The notes: generated from the sequence alone by a model not told the origin. Counted from the first letter of the stretch, positions 35,803 to 44,842 are shown. The stretch is DNA of 64,000 nucleotides from Pseudomonas sp. 10-1B (GCF_000935045.1 NZ_JYKS01000005.1:186001-250000); one strand, 5' to 3'. Made by a program: numbers and translations.

Positions 35803-36717
35803 TCACCCAACTACCGGCGCATGCTCGGCCATCAATTCGGTAATCCAGTCGATAAACACCCTCACCTTGGCGCTGACATGGCGGTTCGGCGGAAATGCCA
35901 AGTACATCGGCATTGGCGACATCTGCCAATCGTCAAACAGCGCCAGCAGCTCACCGCTGGCAAGGTGCGGTTTGGCCATGTACTGCGGTAGCCAGAGCAT
36001 GCCAAGGCCAGCCAAACCGGCAGCAAGGTAGGCATTGCCGTCGTCTACGGTCAGCTGCGGGCGGCCTTGAGCTTCCATGCGCTCCTCGCCCCGATGCATC
36101 GCGTAGGGCAGAGTCTTGCCGGTACGCGACCAAAGAAAACCTACGGTCTTGTGCTGGCCCTCCTCCAACTCACGGGGGTGCTTCGGCGTCCCGAAGCGCT
36201 GCAAATAGCCGGGCGCGGCATAGATGCCGAGCTGCAAATCGCCCACATGCCTGGCCACCAGGGACTGATCGGTGATCTCGCCACCACGCACCACGCAATC
36301 GACGTTCTCGCTAATGATGTCGACGACGCGATCGCTCGCGCCCAGTGTCAGTTGAATGTCCGGATAACGCGCAAAGAACCCCGGCAAGGCGGGTATCAAC
36401 AGGACGCGCGCCAGTGGGCTAGGAACATCCACCCGAAGTCGCCCGCGCGGCACCATCGACGCACTGGACACGCTGGTCTCGGCGTCGTCCATGTCGACCA
36501 GCAGCCGGACCACGCGTTCGTAGTAGGCCGCCCCGTCGGCGGTAACATTCACTTTGCGCGTGGTGCGGTTGAGCAGGCGCACCCGCAGCCGCGCTTCCAG
36601 TTGCTGAACCAGTTGCGTCACGGTGGTCTTGCTCATGTGTAGGGTCGCAGCGGCCTTGGTAAAGCTGCCAGTTTCCACCACCCGGGCAAACGCCTGCATT
36701 GCATCGAAACGGTCCAT
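35803..36717 (-). CDS. LysR-family regulator, 304 aa
   Basis: Typical LysR with HTH (AMQAFARVVETGSFTKAAATL, MSKTTVTQLVQQLEARL) and the effector domain with GRLRVDVPSPLARVLLIPAL, of the CrgA-like group. The start at 36717 has GGGAGA before it; the upstream extension to 37017 is noise that overlaps the divergent RidA gene. It probably controls that RidA-family gene. Confidence 0.92.
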   Translation of the reverse strand: MDRFDAMQAFARVVETGSFTKAAATLHMSKTTVTQLVQQLEARLRVRLLNRTTRKVNVTADGAAYYERVVRLLVDMDDAETSVSSASMVPRGRLRVDVPSPLARVLLIPALPGFFARYPDIQLTLGASDRVVDIISENVDCVVRGGEITDQSLVARHVGDLQLGIYAAPGYLQRFGTPKHPRELEEGQHKTVGFLWSRTGKTLPYAMHRGEERMEAQGRPQLTVDDGNAYLAAGLAGLGMLWLPQYMAKPHLASGELLALFDDWQMSPMPMYLAFPPNRHVSAKVRVFIDWITELMAEHAPVVG

Positions 36718-36741
36718 TTCACGTCTCCCTCGCGCCTGGAT

Positions 36742-36760
36742 TGTTTGGATTATACAAACA
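36742..36760. promoter_or_regulatory. Inverted repeat, probable LysR operator
   Basis: TGTTTG-gattata-CAAACA lies in the gap between the divergent LysR and RidA-family genes, 25 bases from the LysR start. Confidence 0.5.
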
Positions 36761-36858
36761 GTCCTGACCAGAGCTGCCCATTTATCCAGGTCCAAGGCGG
36801 TTCTTATAGTGACGTCAACATAGACACCGAGCCGCAATGGCCCAGAACGAGGTATGCA

Positions 36859-37251
36859 ATGTCCAGCAAACGTGATGCCGTTTTCCCGCCTGACCGCCAT
36901 GCACTGTATGAGCTTCACCGCTACTCGCCAGCGATTCGGTCCAACGGTTTTCTGTTCGTGTCCGGCCAGGTCGGTAGCCGCAAGGATGGCTCGGCCGAAC
37001 CGGACCTGGCGGCGCAAGTGCGCTTGGCCTTCGCCAACCTCAACGCGATCCTGGCCGAGGCCGGCAGCAGTTTCGACGATGTGGTCGATACGACCATCTT
37101 CATGGTCGACCCCGATTCGAAGTTCGAAACCATCTGGGAGGTGGCGTCCGATTATTGGGGCGAAGCGCCGTACCCAACGGTGACTGCAATTGGTGTGACC
37201 TGGCTGTCGGGCTTCGACTTCGAGATCAAGGTGATTGCGAAACTACCGTAA
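36859..37251 (+). CDS. RidA-family protein, 130 aa
   Basis: A YjgF/YER057c/UK114-fold protein. Conserved parts are RSNGFLFVSGQVGSRKDGS, QVRLAFANLNAILAEAGSSFDDVV and PYPTVTAIGVTWL. RidA removes reactive enamines and imines; other family members act on varied substrates. The usual arginine for imine hydrolysis near the C-terminus is not obvious, so it may be one of the other subgroups. It is divergent from a LysR regulator. Confidence 0.88.
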   Translation: MSSKRDAVFPPDRHALYELHRYSPAIRSNGFLFVSGQVGSRKDGSAEPDLAAQVRLAFANLNAILAEAGSSFDDVVDTTIFMVDPDSKFETIWEVASDYWGEAPYPTVTAIGVTWLSGFDFEIKVIAKLP

Positions 37252-37375
37252 CGGAGCTAGCCAGAACATACCGCCGAGGGCTAATGGGCGACCATCTTCT
37301 TGCTCCTGAAGCGTACCTCGACGGGCGGTCGATTTCTGCTAGATGTCGCCGTTCGCTCTTGACCATTAGCTGCCC

Positions 37376-37432
37376 GTGGTGAGGGGCAGCTTGGATCGAT
37401 AGCTGCCTCTCGCAGCCCCGCCCCTAAGCTAA
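37376..37432. terminator. Hairpin between RidA gene and the amidotransferase remnant
   Basis: GGGGCAGCTTGGATCGATAGCTGCC followed by CGCAGCCCCGCCCC forms imperfect stem structures in the gap where the two units converge. Confidence 0.35.
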
Positions 37433-37445
37433 CGAGCACTCATGG

Positions 37446-37511
37446 TTACAGCAACTCAAGGGTGCCGAGATCCTCGAAGTGCAGATAACGCAGGGCGAGA
37501 GCGGTTTTCAT
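37446..37511 (-). pseudogene. N-terminal stump of a type 1 glutamine amidotransferase
   Basis: A good ribosome site (AGGAAG) and ATG open a frame of 21 codons, MKTALALRYLHFEDLGTLEL and one more, before a stop. This is the start of class I amidotransferase-domain proteins (M-x-A-L-x-L-R-H-L-H-F-E-D-L-G-x-L). It lies 15 bases after the Rof-like gene, so the operon once had a fourth member that is now lost. Confidence 0.6.
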
Positions 37512-37525
37512 CTTCGATCTTCCTG

Positions 37526-37804
37526 TTAAAACCCACAGTAGTTGCCGGCCAACTCGATGCGTCCGAAGCTTGCGCCAGCGTCCTGCGGGGTGATTGCCAG
37601 CAGGCGATCCAGGCGTATTTCCTGCCTGCCGGCGTCGCCTTGTAGAACAAGAAACTCTTCCTTGCTAGGCGCCGTGCGCGTATCCAGTGCCCTGGCGACG
37701 AAGCTCGGGCCTTCGAGCAACTCGACCCGCAGGCGGTAGCCATGCATGCAGGCAATCTCCAGAAAGTCGTGCAGATCGCAGTTCAGGGGCTGGTACGTGG
37801 TCAT
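37526..37804 (-). CDS. rof: Rho-binding antiterminator (Rof/YaeO family), 92 aa
   Basis: YQPLNCDLHDFLEIACMHGYRLRVELLEG and the later EFLVL ... EIRLDRLLAI match the Rof (YaeO) fold, a small protein that binds Rho hexamers and blocks termination. It sits in the middle of an operon with a thioredoxin-like protein and DUF2024, not in the usual core neighbourhood, and is probably controlled by the divergent MarR regulator. An antitermination factor under redox or drug control would be unusual. Confidence 0.82.
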   Translation of the reverse strand: MTTYQPLNCDLHDFLEIACMHGYRLRVELLEGPSFVARALDTRTAPSKEEFLVLQGDAGRQEIRLDRLLAITPQDAGASFGRIELAGNYCGF

Positions 37805-37816
37805 GGTGCGGGTCTC

Positions 37817-38071
37817 CTATAAGCTTTGCAGCAGGATGATGTAGTAGCCCTGCCGGGCAATCGCTGCCGCGACCTCCGGGTGGGCCGGTTCGCTGTGACA
37901 GAACTGGCAACGGCTCTGCGAAACATCTGCCTGGGCAACGCCGCGGCTGGCAAGCCAGTCGCGGGCGTAGCGGGCGGCGAGCGCCTGGTCGTTGCCTTCG
38001 ATAAGCACGTCGAAGTGCAGATACCCCCCTTCGGTCGTGCGCACATGAGTATCGAAGACCTGGACGTTCAC
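37817..38071 (-). CDS. DUF2024-family protein, 84 aa
   Basis: MNVQVFDTHVRTTEGGYLHFDVLI is the DUF2024 signature. A Cys-x-x-Cys-His motif (SRCQFCHSEPAH) could bind metal or react with oxidants. The gene lies between those for a thioredoxin-like protein and the Rof-like protein, with gaps of about 10 bases, so all three are one operon. Function is not known. Confidence 0.85.
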   Translation of the reverse strand: MNVQVFDTHVRTTEGGYLHFDVLIEGNDQALAARYARDWLASRGVAQADVSQSRCQFCHSEPAHPEVAAAIARQGYYIILLQSL

Positions 38072-38081
38072 GGCCTTCTCC

Positions 38082-38312
38082 TTACTTCAGCTCGTCTATG
38101 GAGGCGCCGAAGTTCAGGTGTAGCACCTGGCCCTCGACCACTAGCGCCGGGACCGACCTGACGCCGGCCTCCTCGGCTTCGACAACTCGTTGTGGCTGGT
38201 CGCCAAGGTGAACGACCTCAACCTTTACCTGTGGATCTAGCAGGTTGAGCAGCGTCTGCTCGGCGGAAACGCAAACGGGGCAGCCAGCATGGTAGAAGCG
38301 TGCAGTAGTCAT
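38082..38312 (-). CDS. Thioredoxin-fold protein with CPVC motif, 76 aa
   Basis: A short thioredoxin/glutaredoxin-like domain with active-site Cys11-Pro-Val-Cys14 and the cis-proline region RSVPALVVEG. The start at 38312 has GGGAGA before it. It is the first gene of the leftward operon and starts 24 bases from a perfect palindrome shared with the divergent MarR gene. Confidence 0.85.
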   Translation of the reverse strand: MTTARFYHAGCPVCVSAEQTLLNLLDPQVKVEVVHLGDQPQRVVEAEEAGVRSVPALVVEGQVLHLNFGASIDELK

Positions 38313-38335
38313 TTCTGATCTCCCTTGATTAATTG

Positions 38336-38350
38336 GTATCGATTCGATAC
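38336..38350. promoter_or_regulatory. Perfect palindrome, probable MarR operator
   Basis: GTATCGA-T-TCGATAC is a 15-base perfect palindrome in the divergent gap. A second copy of one arm (ATCGATAC) lies at 38398-38405, next to the MarR promoter side. Both are placed to repress the two divergent transcripts. Confidence 0.7.
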
Positions 38351-38428
38351 TGATTTGAAGGCTACTCCAGCATCGCAATTTGTCAATATAGTTTTTAATC
38401 GATACTATATTTCGACAGGAGTGATGAT

Positions 38429-38995
38429 ATGACCGCGACTACCTTCTTCGACCTGCTCGAACGCCTGACCAGCCTGATACGCATCTGGAATCGCCAGCAT
38501 CCGCTGCTGGCTGAGCTGCAGCCAATCCAAGTCAGTGCGTTGATTTATCTGTCGCGTTGCAACCGCTACTCGGACACCCCGCTAGCGGTCACCGAATACC
38601 TGGGGTTGACCAAGGGCACGGTGTCGCAGTCGCTCAAGGCGCTGGAGGCCAAGGGCCTGATCGAGAAGCGGCAAGACCCGCTGGATCGACGCAGCGTGCA
38701 TTTGCAGCTGACCGCGCCGGCGCGGTCATTGCTGGAGGCGGTAGCGCCGCCGCAGTTCCTGACCACCGCACTGGCGGGCATGGGCGAGCGGGCGCAGGCG
38801 TTGGAGCTATTATTCGGTGACCTGTTGCGGCAGATCCAGCGTGACGAAGATGTGCCGGGGTTCGGCCTGTGCAAGACCTGCCGCTTTCACCAACAGCGCG
38901 ATGGCCTGCCGTTCTGTGGTCTGACCCAGGAGCCGCTGCAGAGCAGCGATATTGAACTGATCTGCCGTGAACACCTTGCAACGGAGGCCACATGA
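38429..38995 (+). CDS. MarR-family regulator with C-terminal four-cysteine motif, 188 aa
   Basis: Residues about 30-105 form the MarR winged helix (TPLAVTEYLGLTKGTVSQSLK, LIEKRQDPLDRRSVHLQLT). Unusually, about 45 extra residues follow with Cys148, Cys151, Cys163 and Cys179 (CKTCRFHQ ... PFCGL), a pattern able to hold zinc or an iron-sulfur cluster. It should be a redox- or metal-responsive repressor of itself and of the divergent thioredoxin operon. Its stop overlaps the start of the MOSC gene. Confidence 0.88.
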   Translation: MTATTFFDLLERLTSLIRIWNRQHPLLAELQPIQVSALIYLSRCNRYSDTPLAVTEYLGLTKGTVSQSLKALEAKGLIEKRQDPLDRRSVHLQLTAPARSLLEAVAPPQFLTTALAGMGERAQALELLFGDLLRQIQRDEDVPGFGLCKTCRFHQQRDGLPFCGLTQEPLQSSDIELICREHLATEAT

Positions 38996-39693
38996 ATCTG
39001 CCCGTGCTTTACCTCGACACACTGCTCACCGGCCGCGCGCAAGACTTCACTCGCCCGGGTTCACGCAGTGCCATTGCCAAGTCGCCCCGTGAAGAAGAAC
39101 TATGCATTACCGCCTTCGGACTGGCGGGCGATGAACAGGGTGATCTACGGGTGCATGGCGGCGTCGACAAGGCCATACATCATTACCCACGCGAACACTA
39201 CGCGAACTGGGCCACCGAACTGGGCGAGCATCCTTTGCTCACAAGGGCGGGTGCCTTTGGCGAGAACTTCAGTACTACGGGCTGGACCGAGGAAGACGTG
39301 CACCTGGGTGATCGTATCCGCGCCGGCACGGCGCTGCTGGAGGTGTCCCAGGGACGCATGCCGTGCTGGAAACTCAGCGACCGCTTCGGCATCAAGGATC
39401 TGGCCCTGCGCGTGCAGCAGTCCGGGCGTACCGGGTGGTACTATCGGGTGTTGGAAGAGGGGAAGGTAGCAGCAGGCTGCAGGCTGCAACTGGTCGAACG
39501 CCTTCATGGCAACTGGTCGCTTGCGCGGCTGGCCGAGGTGCTGTTCGACAGACAGGTCGAGCCGGGCCTGTTGCGCGAGTGCTTGACCCTGCCGCTGACC
39601 CCGTCCTGGCGTCGCAACCTGGAGCGGCGATTGGATAAGAGCGAGGTCGAGGACTGGAATCCGCGCCTTCAAGGCAAGGACAGCTACCCTTAG
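38992..39693 (+). CDS. MOSC-domain protein (YiiM-like), 233 aa
   Basis: A MOSC domain with GDEQGDLRVHGGVDKAIHHYPREHY near 45-65, GAFGENFSTTG, and the conserved cysteine in QGRMPCWKLSDRFG that binds the molybdenum cofactor sulfur or metal. YiiM proteins reduce N-hydroxylated compounds such as 6-hydroxylaminopurine. It is translationally coupled (ATGA) to the MarR gene, so it is part of the same response. Confidence 0.9.
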   Translation: MNLPVLYLDTLLTGRAQDFTRPGSRSAIAKSPREEELCITAFGLAGDEQGDLRVHGGVDKAIHHYPREHYANWATELGEHPLLTRAGAFGENFSTTGWTEEDVHLGDRIRAGTALLEVSQGRMPCWKLSDRFGIKDLALRVQQSGRTGWYYRVLEEGKVAAGCRLQLVERLHGNWSLARLAEVLFDRQVEPGLLRECLTLPLTPSWRRNLERRLDKSEVEDWNPRLQGKDSYP

Positions 39694-39823
39694 CCGGAAG
39701 TGGCATACCAAAGTCGCATACCGGCCAACGGCTTTCTAAATAGCACAAATATGCAAGAGCTGAAGCGCAGAGCCGGCCACCGTCGATGCTCAACAATCAC
39801 CTAGCCGGTTTTCCGGGGGTTCC

Positions 39824-40780
39824 ATGAGCGGACTCATATGCCCTGATTTCGACGAATTTGAAGAGGCGCTGTATGGCGTGGCGGGCCGCTATGTACTCCG
39901 CACCCGACAACAACGCAACTGGCGCCTTGAGGTAGTTGACCTCGACGGCGTGGCGCTGATGTTTGGTTGTGAAGGAGCAGGCACTGTGTACAGCGGCATA
40001 GGTCTGAGTGGCTTCTTCAATATATTCCTGCCCCTGAGCCGACATGAGTCCACCGTGGTGGATGGCAAGCGCATGGACAGGCATCGGCTTGGCTGGATGG
40101 TGCCGGAGGCAATGTTCCACATCGATGCCATGCAACCGGGCAGCTGGATGACAGTGGCAATGTCTTGTGAGCTGGTTCTGGCATGGGCACAACTGCATGA
40201 GGACGAATTCGACCCAAGTATTCTCCTGCGAAATCTTGTGGTGGTTGCTCAGTACGATTTGAAGCCGCTGATCAGTCTGGCCCTGCGTCTACGCAGGATC
40301 GATCAGCAAGTGCCAGAGCAGCTTGATGCTCCGCAGGCGAAGCAGGCTGCCCGCCAAGAGATGCTTGATCTGGTTTTCCATAGCATGTTTCCGCTGAGGC
40401 GGGCACAGGCCAGCCAGGCCGGACACCAGCGGATCTTGAGGCAGGCGCTGGAACTATTGGAAATGGCGCAAGATTCTCCAATACACGTCAGCGATCTTTG
40501 CCGCGCCACTCATGCTTCGGAGCGTACTCTGCGCAATGTCTTTACCCGCTATCTCGGTGTCAGCCCGCATCGCTATCTGATGACTCATCGCCTCCAGGCT
40601 ATACGCCGCGCCATGCTACGTGCCGCCCCGGACACCACCATCAGCGAAATATGCGGGATGTACGGTGTTTGGGACTTCGGCCGCTTTGCCGGCCTGTACC
40701 AGAACTACTTCGGCGAGCTGCCGTCGCAGACAAGGCGCCATCGCTATGCGCCACAAGCTGATGTGGCGCTTCCTGACTGA
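39824..40780 (+). CDS. AraC-family regulator, 318 aa
   Basis: The C-terminal 100 residues carry the two helix-turn-helix units (DLCRATHASERTLRNVFTRYLGVSPHRYL; TISEICGMYGVWDFGRFAGLYQNYFG). The N-terminal 200 residues have the AraC-binding-like layout of EutR-type regulators. It lies upstream of the catalase operon in the same direction, but a second AraC fragment lies between, so which genes it controls is not certain. Confidence 0.9.
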   Translation: MSGLICPDFDEFEEALYGVAGRYVLRTRQQRNWRLEVVDLDGVALMFGCEGAGTVYSGIGLSGFFNIFLPLSRHESTVVDGKRMDRHRLGWMVPEAMFHIDAMQPGSWMTVAMSCELVLAWAQLHEDEFDPSILLRNLVVVAQYDLKPLISLALRLRRIDQQVPEQLDAPQAKQAARQEMLDLVFHSMFPLRRAQASQAGHQRILRQALELLEMAQDSPIHVSDLCRATHASERTLRNVFTRYLGVSPHRYLMTHRLQAIRRAMLRAAPDTTISEICGMYGVWDFGRFAGLYQNYFGELPSQTRRHRYAPQADVALPD

Positions 40781-41153
40781 TATTGCGCAGCAACGTGGTG
40801 CGCGGGGTTTCTCCAAACAACCTCCGATACTGAGCTGCCATCCGGCCACAGTCGCTGAAACCGAATGCGCGGGCGATTGAGGCAACAGTGTCAGTCTGCG
40901 GATCGGCTATCGACAATGCTGCCCGCAGCAGATGTAGCCGTCTCAGGGCCAGGTAGCGTGTGGGCGATACCCCAAGAACGCTTGTAAAAGCGTTGCGCAG
41001 CGTCCGCTGGCTTACCCCGACACGGCGGCTCAACTCACCGATTGAAAGCATTACCTCGTTACTTCTCGGCAACTCAGCTACTGCCTTCAGCCAAAGAGCC
41101 TTGTACTTGGCATGCAGAGTTAAACGGTTGGTGCGTATGGCTGGTTTAGACAT
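40641..41153 (-). pseudogene. Truncated AraC-family regulator (C-terminal HTH only)
   Basis: From about 41080 to 40780 the frame encodes both AraC helix-turn-helix units (SIGELSRRVGVSQRTLRNAF; SIARAFGFSDCGRMAAQYRRLFG), but the sensing domain is missing and no ribosome site is seen. The tail beyond 40780 overlaps the other AraC gene on the opposite strand and is not protein-like. It is probably the remains of an earlier regulator of the operon at 41374. Confidence 0.65.
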
Positions 41154-41373
41154 GGCAGTAACCAGAGTCTGCTTTCATCGCACAGGTTCTACCGATGAAA
41201 GTGGAGGCGCTACGTAAATCAGGAAAATCGCGACGCCGTGAAAATTGCCGATTTTACGTAGCAGCTTGCCGACGCTGAGATCAGGATCTGCTCAGCGCTT
41301 TACTTACTCCGTCTGCGGCGTATCTGACGTAGCACCAAAGCGCATACGACGCGTCACTGCGAGCGGAGGCGTT

Positions 41374-42453
41374 ATGGGGCTTATCAGGTATGTGGTAGTT
41401 GCGTTTATCTGCAGCGCAGGCGTGCTGCAGGCGCAGCCACTGGAAATGACGGTTCGGCACTTCGCGCTGTTGCCGCAAGATGTGCGCTACCCCGAAGGGC
41501 TCGCCGTAGCGCCGGATAGTGGCGAGGTGTATGTCGGCACCTTCGATGCGCGTATGCCTGCCGAGCAGCGCAACAATCAGGTCTTGCGTCTTTCTGCCGA
41601 GGGCAAGTTGCTCGCCCGCAAGCCCTTTGGTACCACGCCGCTGACCGGGTTGGCGGTGGCCGCAGGGCACCTGTACATCCTCAATTTTGGCGCAGGCAGC
41701 CTGCAGCGCTTGCCGCTCGATTTCGACTCGAACAGTACGGTCGAAACCGTGGTGACCTTTTCTGCCCTCAATCCGCCAGCTCCTGGCCCGCGACAGATAA
41801 ACAATCCCGATGGTAGCCAGGACCACATCACATTCGGCGCCAGCGGTATGCCCGCGCCCAACGGCATGGTGTTCGACAGGGCAGGCAACCTCTATGTATC
41901 TGACTCGTTTCAGGGCGCAATCCTGCGCATCGCCAAGGCGACGCGCTGCCGGCCGTGCAAGGTGGAAGTGTTTATGCGCGATCCGTTGCTGGCCACCAGC
42001 GGCTTTCTGCCGTTCGGCGCCAATGGCCTGGCCTTCAATGCTGACGAGTCGCTGCTCTACATCAACAACGCTGGCGATGGCCGAGTGCTGCGCATGCGCA
42101 TGCCGGACGGCGCTCCGAAAGTACTGGCGGAGAGCCTGCCCGGTGCTGACGGCCTGCTGTTTCACCAGGGGTTGTTATGGGTGACGGCCAACCAGGTCGA
42201 CCAGGTGGTCGCGCTGAGCGAGCGTGGCCTGCCGCTGGTCAGGGTCGCCGGTTTCGCTGGCCTGGCCGCAGACGGCAGCCCGCGTGGCCTGCTGTTTCCC
42301 GCCAGCACGGCCATCCAGGGCAAGCGGATGCTGGTCACCAACCTGGCACTGCCGCTCACCGAGGCTTCCGGAGACGAGTGGGAAGAGCGCGTCACGCGCT
42401 GGAATCTCGTGCAATTCAGCCTGCCCACCGAGCTACCCGGAGAAGACCGATGA
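41374..42453 (+). CDS. Exported SMP-30/NHL-type beta-propeller protein, 359 aa
   Basis: A signal peptide ([21 protein letters not shown]) precedes repeats of the kind seen in SMP-30/gluconolactonase and strictosidine-synthase-like propellers ([56 protein letters not shown]). The start at 41374 has GGAGG before it. It may be a periplasmic lactonase or a sensor. It is the first gene of a six-gene operon that ends with catalase; the next gene overlaps by ATGA. Confidence 0.8.
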   Translation: MGLIRYVVVAFICSAGVLQAQPLEMTVRHFALLPQDVRYPEGLAVAPDSGEVYVGTFDARMPAEQRNNQVLRLSAEGKLLARKPFGTTPLTGLAVAAGHLYILNFGAGSLQRLPLDFDSNSTVETVVTFSALNPPAPGPRQINNPDGSQDHITFGASGMPAPNGMVFDRAGNLYVSDSFQGAILRIAKATRCRPCKVEVFMRDPLLATSGFLPFGANGLAFNADESLLYINNAGDGRVLRMRMPDGAPKVLAESLPGADGLLFHQGLLWVTANQVDQVVALSERGLPLVRVAGFAGLAADGSPRGLLFPASTAIQGKRMLVTNLALPLTEASGDEWEERVTRWNLVQFSLPTELPGEDR

Positions 42454-43433
42454 CATCCAGACCAGACCAAAGCCCCGATCCGCAACGCAGGGCGCTGTTG
42501 ATCGGCTCTGCAGCAACAGTTGTGGCGCTTGCGATACCGCTTGGTGGCTGCATGAGCAGCGAATCAGTGGCGACGGTTCCACCACCCGACGATGGAGAGA
42601 GAAAAACCATGGGCACCATTACTACGCGTGACGGCACGCAGATCTACTACAAGGACTGGGGCACAGGCCCGGTCGTGGTGCTCAGCCACGGCTGGCCGTT
42701 GAACTCGGACAGCTGGGAAGCGCAGATGCTATTTCTGGCCAGCAACGGCTATCGGGTGATCGCCCATGACCGGCGTGGTCACGGGCGCTCCAGCCAGCCG
42801 TGGAGCGGCAATGAGATGGATACCTACGCCGACGACCTGGCCCAATTGCTGGAGCACCTCGACGTGCGCGGCGCCTCGTTGTTCGGTTTCTCCACCGGCG
42901 GTGGCGAGGTGGCGCGCTACATCGGCCGCCACGGCACCTCGCGGGTGGCCAAGGCCGGCCTGATCGCCGCGGTGCCGCCACTGATGGTGCAGACCGAGGC
43001 CAATCCAGGCGGCCTACCGATCTCGGTGTTCGACGGCATTCGCGCGGCCTCCATCGCCGACCGTTCGCAGCTCTACAAGGACGTCGCCAGCGGCCCGTTC
43101 TTCGGCTACAACCGGCCGGGCGCCAAGCCTTCCCAAGGCGTGATCGACGCGTTCTGGATGCAGGGCATGCTGGCCGGACACAAGAACGCCTACGACTGCA
43201 TCAAGGCGTTCTCCGAGACCGACTTCACCGCAGACTTGAAGAAGTTCGACGTGCCAACCCTGATCCTGCACGGCGACGACGATCAGATCGTGCCGGTGGA
43301 CGCGGCGGCGCGTGCCTCTGCCAAGCTGGTACCGCACGCCAAGCTGGTGATCTACCCCGGCGCGCCGCACGGCATCACCGACACCCACAAGGAAAAACTC
43401 AGCGAAGACATGCTGGCGTTCCTGCGCAGCTAA
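42450..43433 (+). CDS. Chloroperoxidase-like alpha/beta hydrolase with N-terminal lipobox, 327 aa
   Basis: The core from about residue 54 is a non-haem chloroperoxidase/arylesterase ([31 protein letters not shown] with the nucleophile serine, [20 protein letters not shown]). In front of it lies a twin-arginine-like stretch and hydrophobic run ending in a lipobox ([22 protein letters not shown]), so the longer product would be an exported lipoprotein. The ATG at 42450 overlaps the previous stop; a second ATG at 42609 has its own GGAGAG site and would give a cytoplasmic form. Confidence 0.85.
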   Translation: MTSRPDQSPDPQRRALLIGSAATVVALAIPLGGCMSSESVATVPPPDDGERKTMGTITTRDGTQIYYKDWGTGPVVVLSHGWPLNSDSWEAQMLFLASNGYRVIAHDRRGHGRSSQPWSGNEMDTYADDLAQLLEHLDVRGASLFGFSTGGGEVARYIGRHGTSRVAKAGLIAAVPPLMVQTEANPGGLPISVFDGIRAASIADRSQLYKDVASGPFFGYNRPGAKPSQGVIDAFWMQGMLAGHKNAYDCIKAFSETDFTADLKKFDVPTLILHGDDDQIVPVDAAARASAKLVPHAKLVIYPGAPHGITDTHKEKLSEDMLAFLRS

Positions 43434-43486
43434 GCACTCATGCGCCCGCCGAACTCTCGGCAGGCCACAGCGAAAGGAGAGACGAG

Positions 43487-44056
43487 ATGAGCGGCAAGAA
43501 AGCATTGATCGTGGTGGACATTCAGAACGACTACTTCCCCGGCGGTTTGTGGACCCTGAGCCAAGTCGAGGCAGCTGCAGCCAAGGCCGCCGAGGTGATC
43601 GCGGCGTTTCGCGACAGCGGTGACCTGGTAGTGCATATCCGCCACGAGTTCACCAGTCAGGATGCCCCCTTCTTCCGTCCGGACAGTGAGGGGGCACAGA
43701 TCCATCCCAGCGTGATCAACCAGCCGGGCGAGCCAGTGGTGCTGAAGCACTACATCAACTCGTTCCGCGAGACAGACCTGAAGCCGATCCTCGACCAGGC
43801 AGGAGTGAGCGAGGTGGTGGTGGTCGGCAACATGAGCCACATGTGCGTGGATGGCATCACCCGTGCCTCGGTCGACTTCGGCTACCAGACCACCGTGCTA
43901 CACGACGCCTGTGCCACCCTCGACCTGGAGTTCGATGGCGTGAAGGTACCGGCGGCCCACGTGCATGCGGCCTTCATGGCGGCGTTGAAGTTCGGCTATG
44001 CGCCAGTGATCTCCACCGCCGAATACCTCGGCCAGCACGCGAGGGATACGATGTGA
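43487..44056 (+). CDS. Isochorismatase-family cysteine hydrolase, 189 aa
   Basis: The catalytic triad of the family is visible: Asp11 (VVDIQNDYF), Lys87 (VVLKHYINSF) and Cys120 (NMSHMCVDGITRAS). Members hydrolyse amides such as nicotinamide or small unknown substrates (YcaC-like). AAAGGAGAGACGAG precedes the ATG. Third gene counting from the propeller is the exported protein that overlaps its stop. Confidence 0.9.
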   Translation: MSGKKALIVVDIQNDYFPGGLWTLSQVEAAAAKAAEVIAAFRDSGDLVVHIRHEFTSQDAPFFRPDSEGAQIHPSVINQPGEPVVLKHYINSFRETDLKPILDQAGVSEVVVVGNMSHMCVDGITRASVDFGYQTTVLHDACATLDLEFDGVKVPAAHVHAAFMAALKFGYAPVISTAEYLGQHARDTM

Positions 44057-44790
44057 AGCGTACTCTGGTGTTCGCGCTTGTCGGCGCGTTCGCCACACCG
44101 GTTCTGGCCCACGAGCCCGGCGGCATCCATAGCGACCGGAGCGCGAAGGTCGAGGCGGCCTTCGATCTTGTGCGCACGCGGGTGTCGCGAGATGGCGAGA
44201 TGCTGGTGTTCGAGCAACTGGTCGACGGCGCGGCCGGCAGCCGTATGCCGTCCCCCAAAGGCAGCTTCGCTGGCGCCGAGGTGTACAGCTACGTCTGGCC
44301 CTCCAGCCTGGACAGCGGCGCGGTCGGTTTCGAGCAGGCCTCGGGCATCCTCGCCCTGGCGCTGACCTCGCACCCGGATTTCGACGATACGCCGCAGCTC
44401 GACGAAAACGGTGACGGCAAGAAGGACAACGACGGTGGCCTGTGGCACTCGCACTGGATGGTACTGACCAAGGATGCGACCTGCGGCCCGTCTGGGCTCA
44501 AGGTGCGCGACATTCCCGAGGGCGCCAAGCCCAAGCTGCCGACGACCTGGCCCGGTGCGCCGATCTACATCGACTCGCCCGGCTACGACCTCAGCGTGAA
44601 GAAGAATGCCGCGCAGATCCGCGTGCCGCTGAAGGCCGTCGGCTTCCCCGAGAGCTTCAACTACGACGGGGTGACCGCCGCACTGCAGGTCAACGCCGAC
44701 TTGCACAACCCGCTGCTATGCGTGTCCAGCGTGTGGGATGTGGCCTCGGGTGACCTGAGTCTACCGGCCACCTGGAAAGCCACAGACTAA
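44053..44790 (+). CDS. Exported protein with EF-hand-like loop, 245 aa
   Basis: A GTG start overlaps the previous stop (ATGTGA). A signal peptide (KRTLVFALVGAFATPVLAH) leads a periplasmic domain I do not recognise. An Asp/Asn/Gly loop, DENGDGKKDND, near 117-127 looks like a dockerin or EF-hand calcium site and is followed by LWHSHWMVL, with histidines that could bind metal. It lies between two isochorismatase-fold genes. Confidence 0.82.
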   Translation: MKRTLVFALVGAFATPVLAHEPGGIHSDRSAKVEAAFDLVRTRVSRDGEMLVFEQLVDGAAGSRMPSPKGSFAGAEVYSYVWPSSLDSGAVGFEQASGILALALTSHPDFDDTPQLDENGDGKKDNDGGLWHSHWMVLTKDATCGPSGLKVRDIPEGAKPKLPTTWPGAPIYIDSPGYDLSVKKNAAQIRVPLKAVGFPESFNYDGVTAALQVNADLHNPLLCVSSVWDVASGDLSLPATWKATD

Positions 44791-44842
44791 TGATCAGGTG
44801 CGCGGACCCACGGCGATGCTGCGCCCGATGGTGGAGAACGTC

